This document shows, one piece after another, positions 63,925 through 64,000 of a DNA stretch of 64,000 nt; position 1 is the first letter of the stretch; each line of letters begins with the position of its first letter. This DNA is from Ignavibacteriaceae bacterium (lineage in GTDB: Bacteria; Bacteroidota; Ignavibacteria; Ignavibacteriales; Ignavibacteriaceae), in NCBI GenBank assembly GCA_013042995.1, contig JABDPB010000105.1, positions 1 through 64,000 of the forward strand, read 5' to 3'. The position numbers and the translations under genes were made by a program. The notes under the pieces are model-generated. The model worked only from the letters and a program-made list of their open reading frames with translations, ran no database searches and was not told the DNA's origin.

Positions 63925-64000
63925 ATGAATAAAATATTTTCTCTTTTATCACTGCTTATTTTTTCTTTACTGATTTACACATCAGTAGATGCACAGATTC
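63925..64000 (+). CDS. N-terminus of exported protein (truncated by window end)
   Basis: MNKIFSLLSLLIFSLLIYTSVDAQI signal peptide in an open frame to the end of the window. Confidence 0.65.
   Translation, partial: MNKIFSLLSLLIFSLLIYTSVDAQI

Overview
This window looks like a chromosomal segment from a Bacteroidota/Ignavibacteria-type bacterium. The basis is T9SS-type C-terminal sorting domains with NPFNPSTTI motifs, AT-rich DNA and dense operons. Most of it is housekeeping: a rimP-nusA-infB-rbfA-truB-ribF-rpsO-pnp translation/RNA operon, rng, a transaldolase-like gene, gcvT, ftsK, lolA, uppP, holA, an ECF sigma factor, rpmE (type B), rsmB, a RodZ-like gene, ligA, two Na+/solute symporters, a PgpH-like HD phosphodiesterase, xerD, an MsbA-like ABC exporter, rpsT, queE/queD, uvrB and rlpA. 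There is also a divergent [FeFe]-hydrogenase maturation locus (hydG-hydE / hydF). The window ends with a C25 (gingipain-like) secreted protease, and T9SS-secreted protein fragments lie at both edges. No CRISPR array, prophage, transposase, tRNA or rRNA was found. The most unusual items are: (i) an O-antigen-ligase-like protein with about 285 aa of repeated, beta-propeller-like sequence inserted just before its RxxLWRAGWxMFxxNPxFGLG motif; (ii) an aspartate ammonia-lyase with an N-terminal cyclic-nucleotide-binding domain whose key phosphate-binding Arg appears to be His; (iii) a 40-aa MetS-like small subunit ORF, missing from the ORF track, directly after the NSS transporter; (iv) an APC permease-EIIA-RCK_C fusion; and (v) hydrogenase maturases with no hydrogenase structural gene in view. 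All assignments come from reading the sequence; no database search was run.
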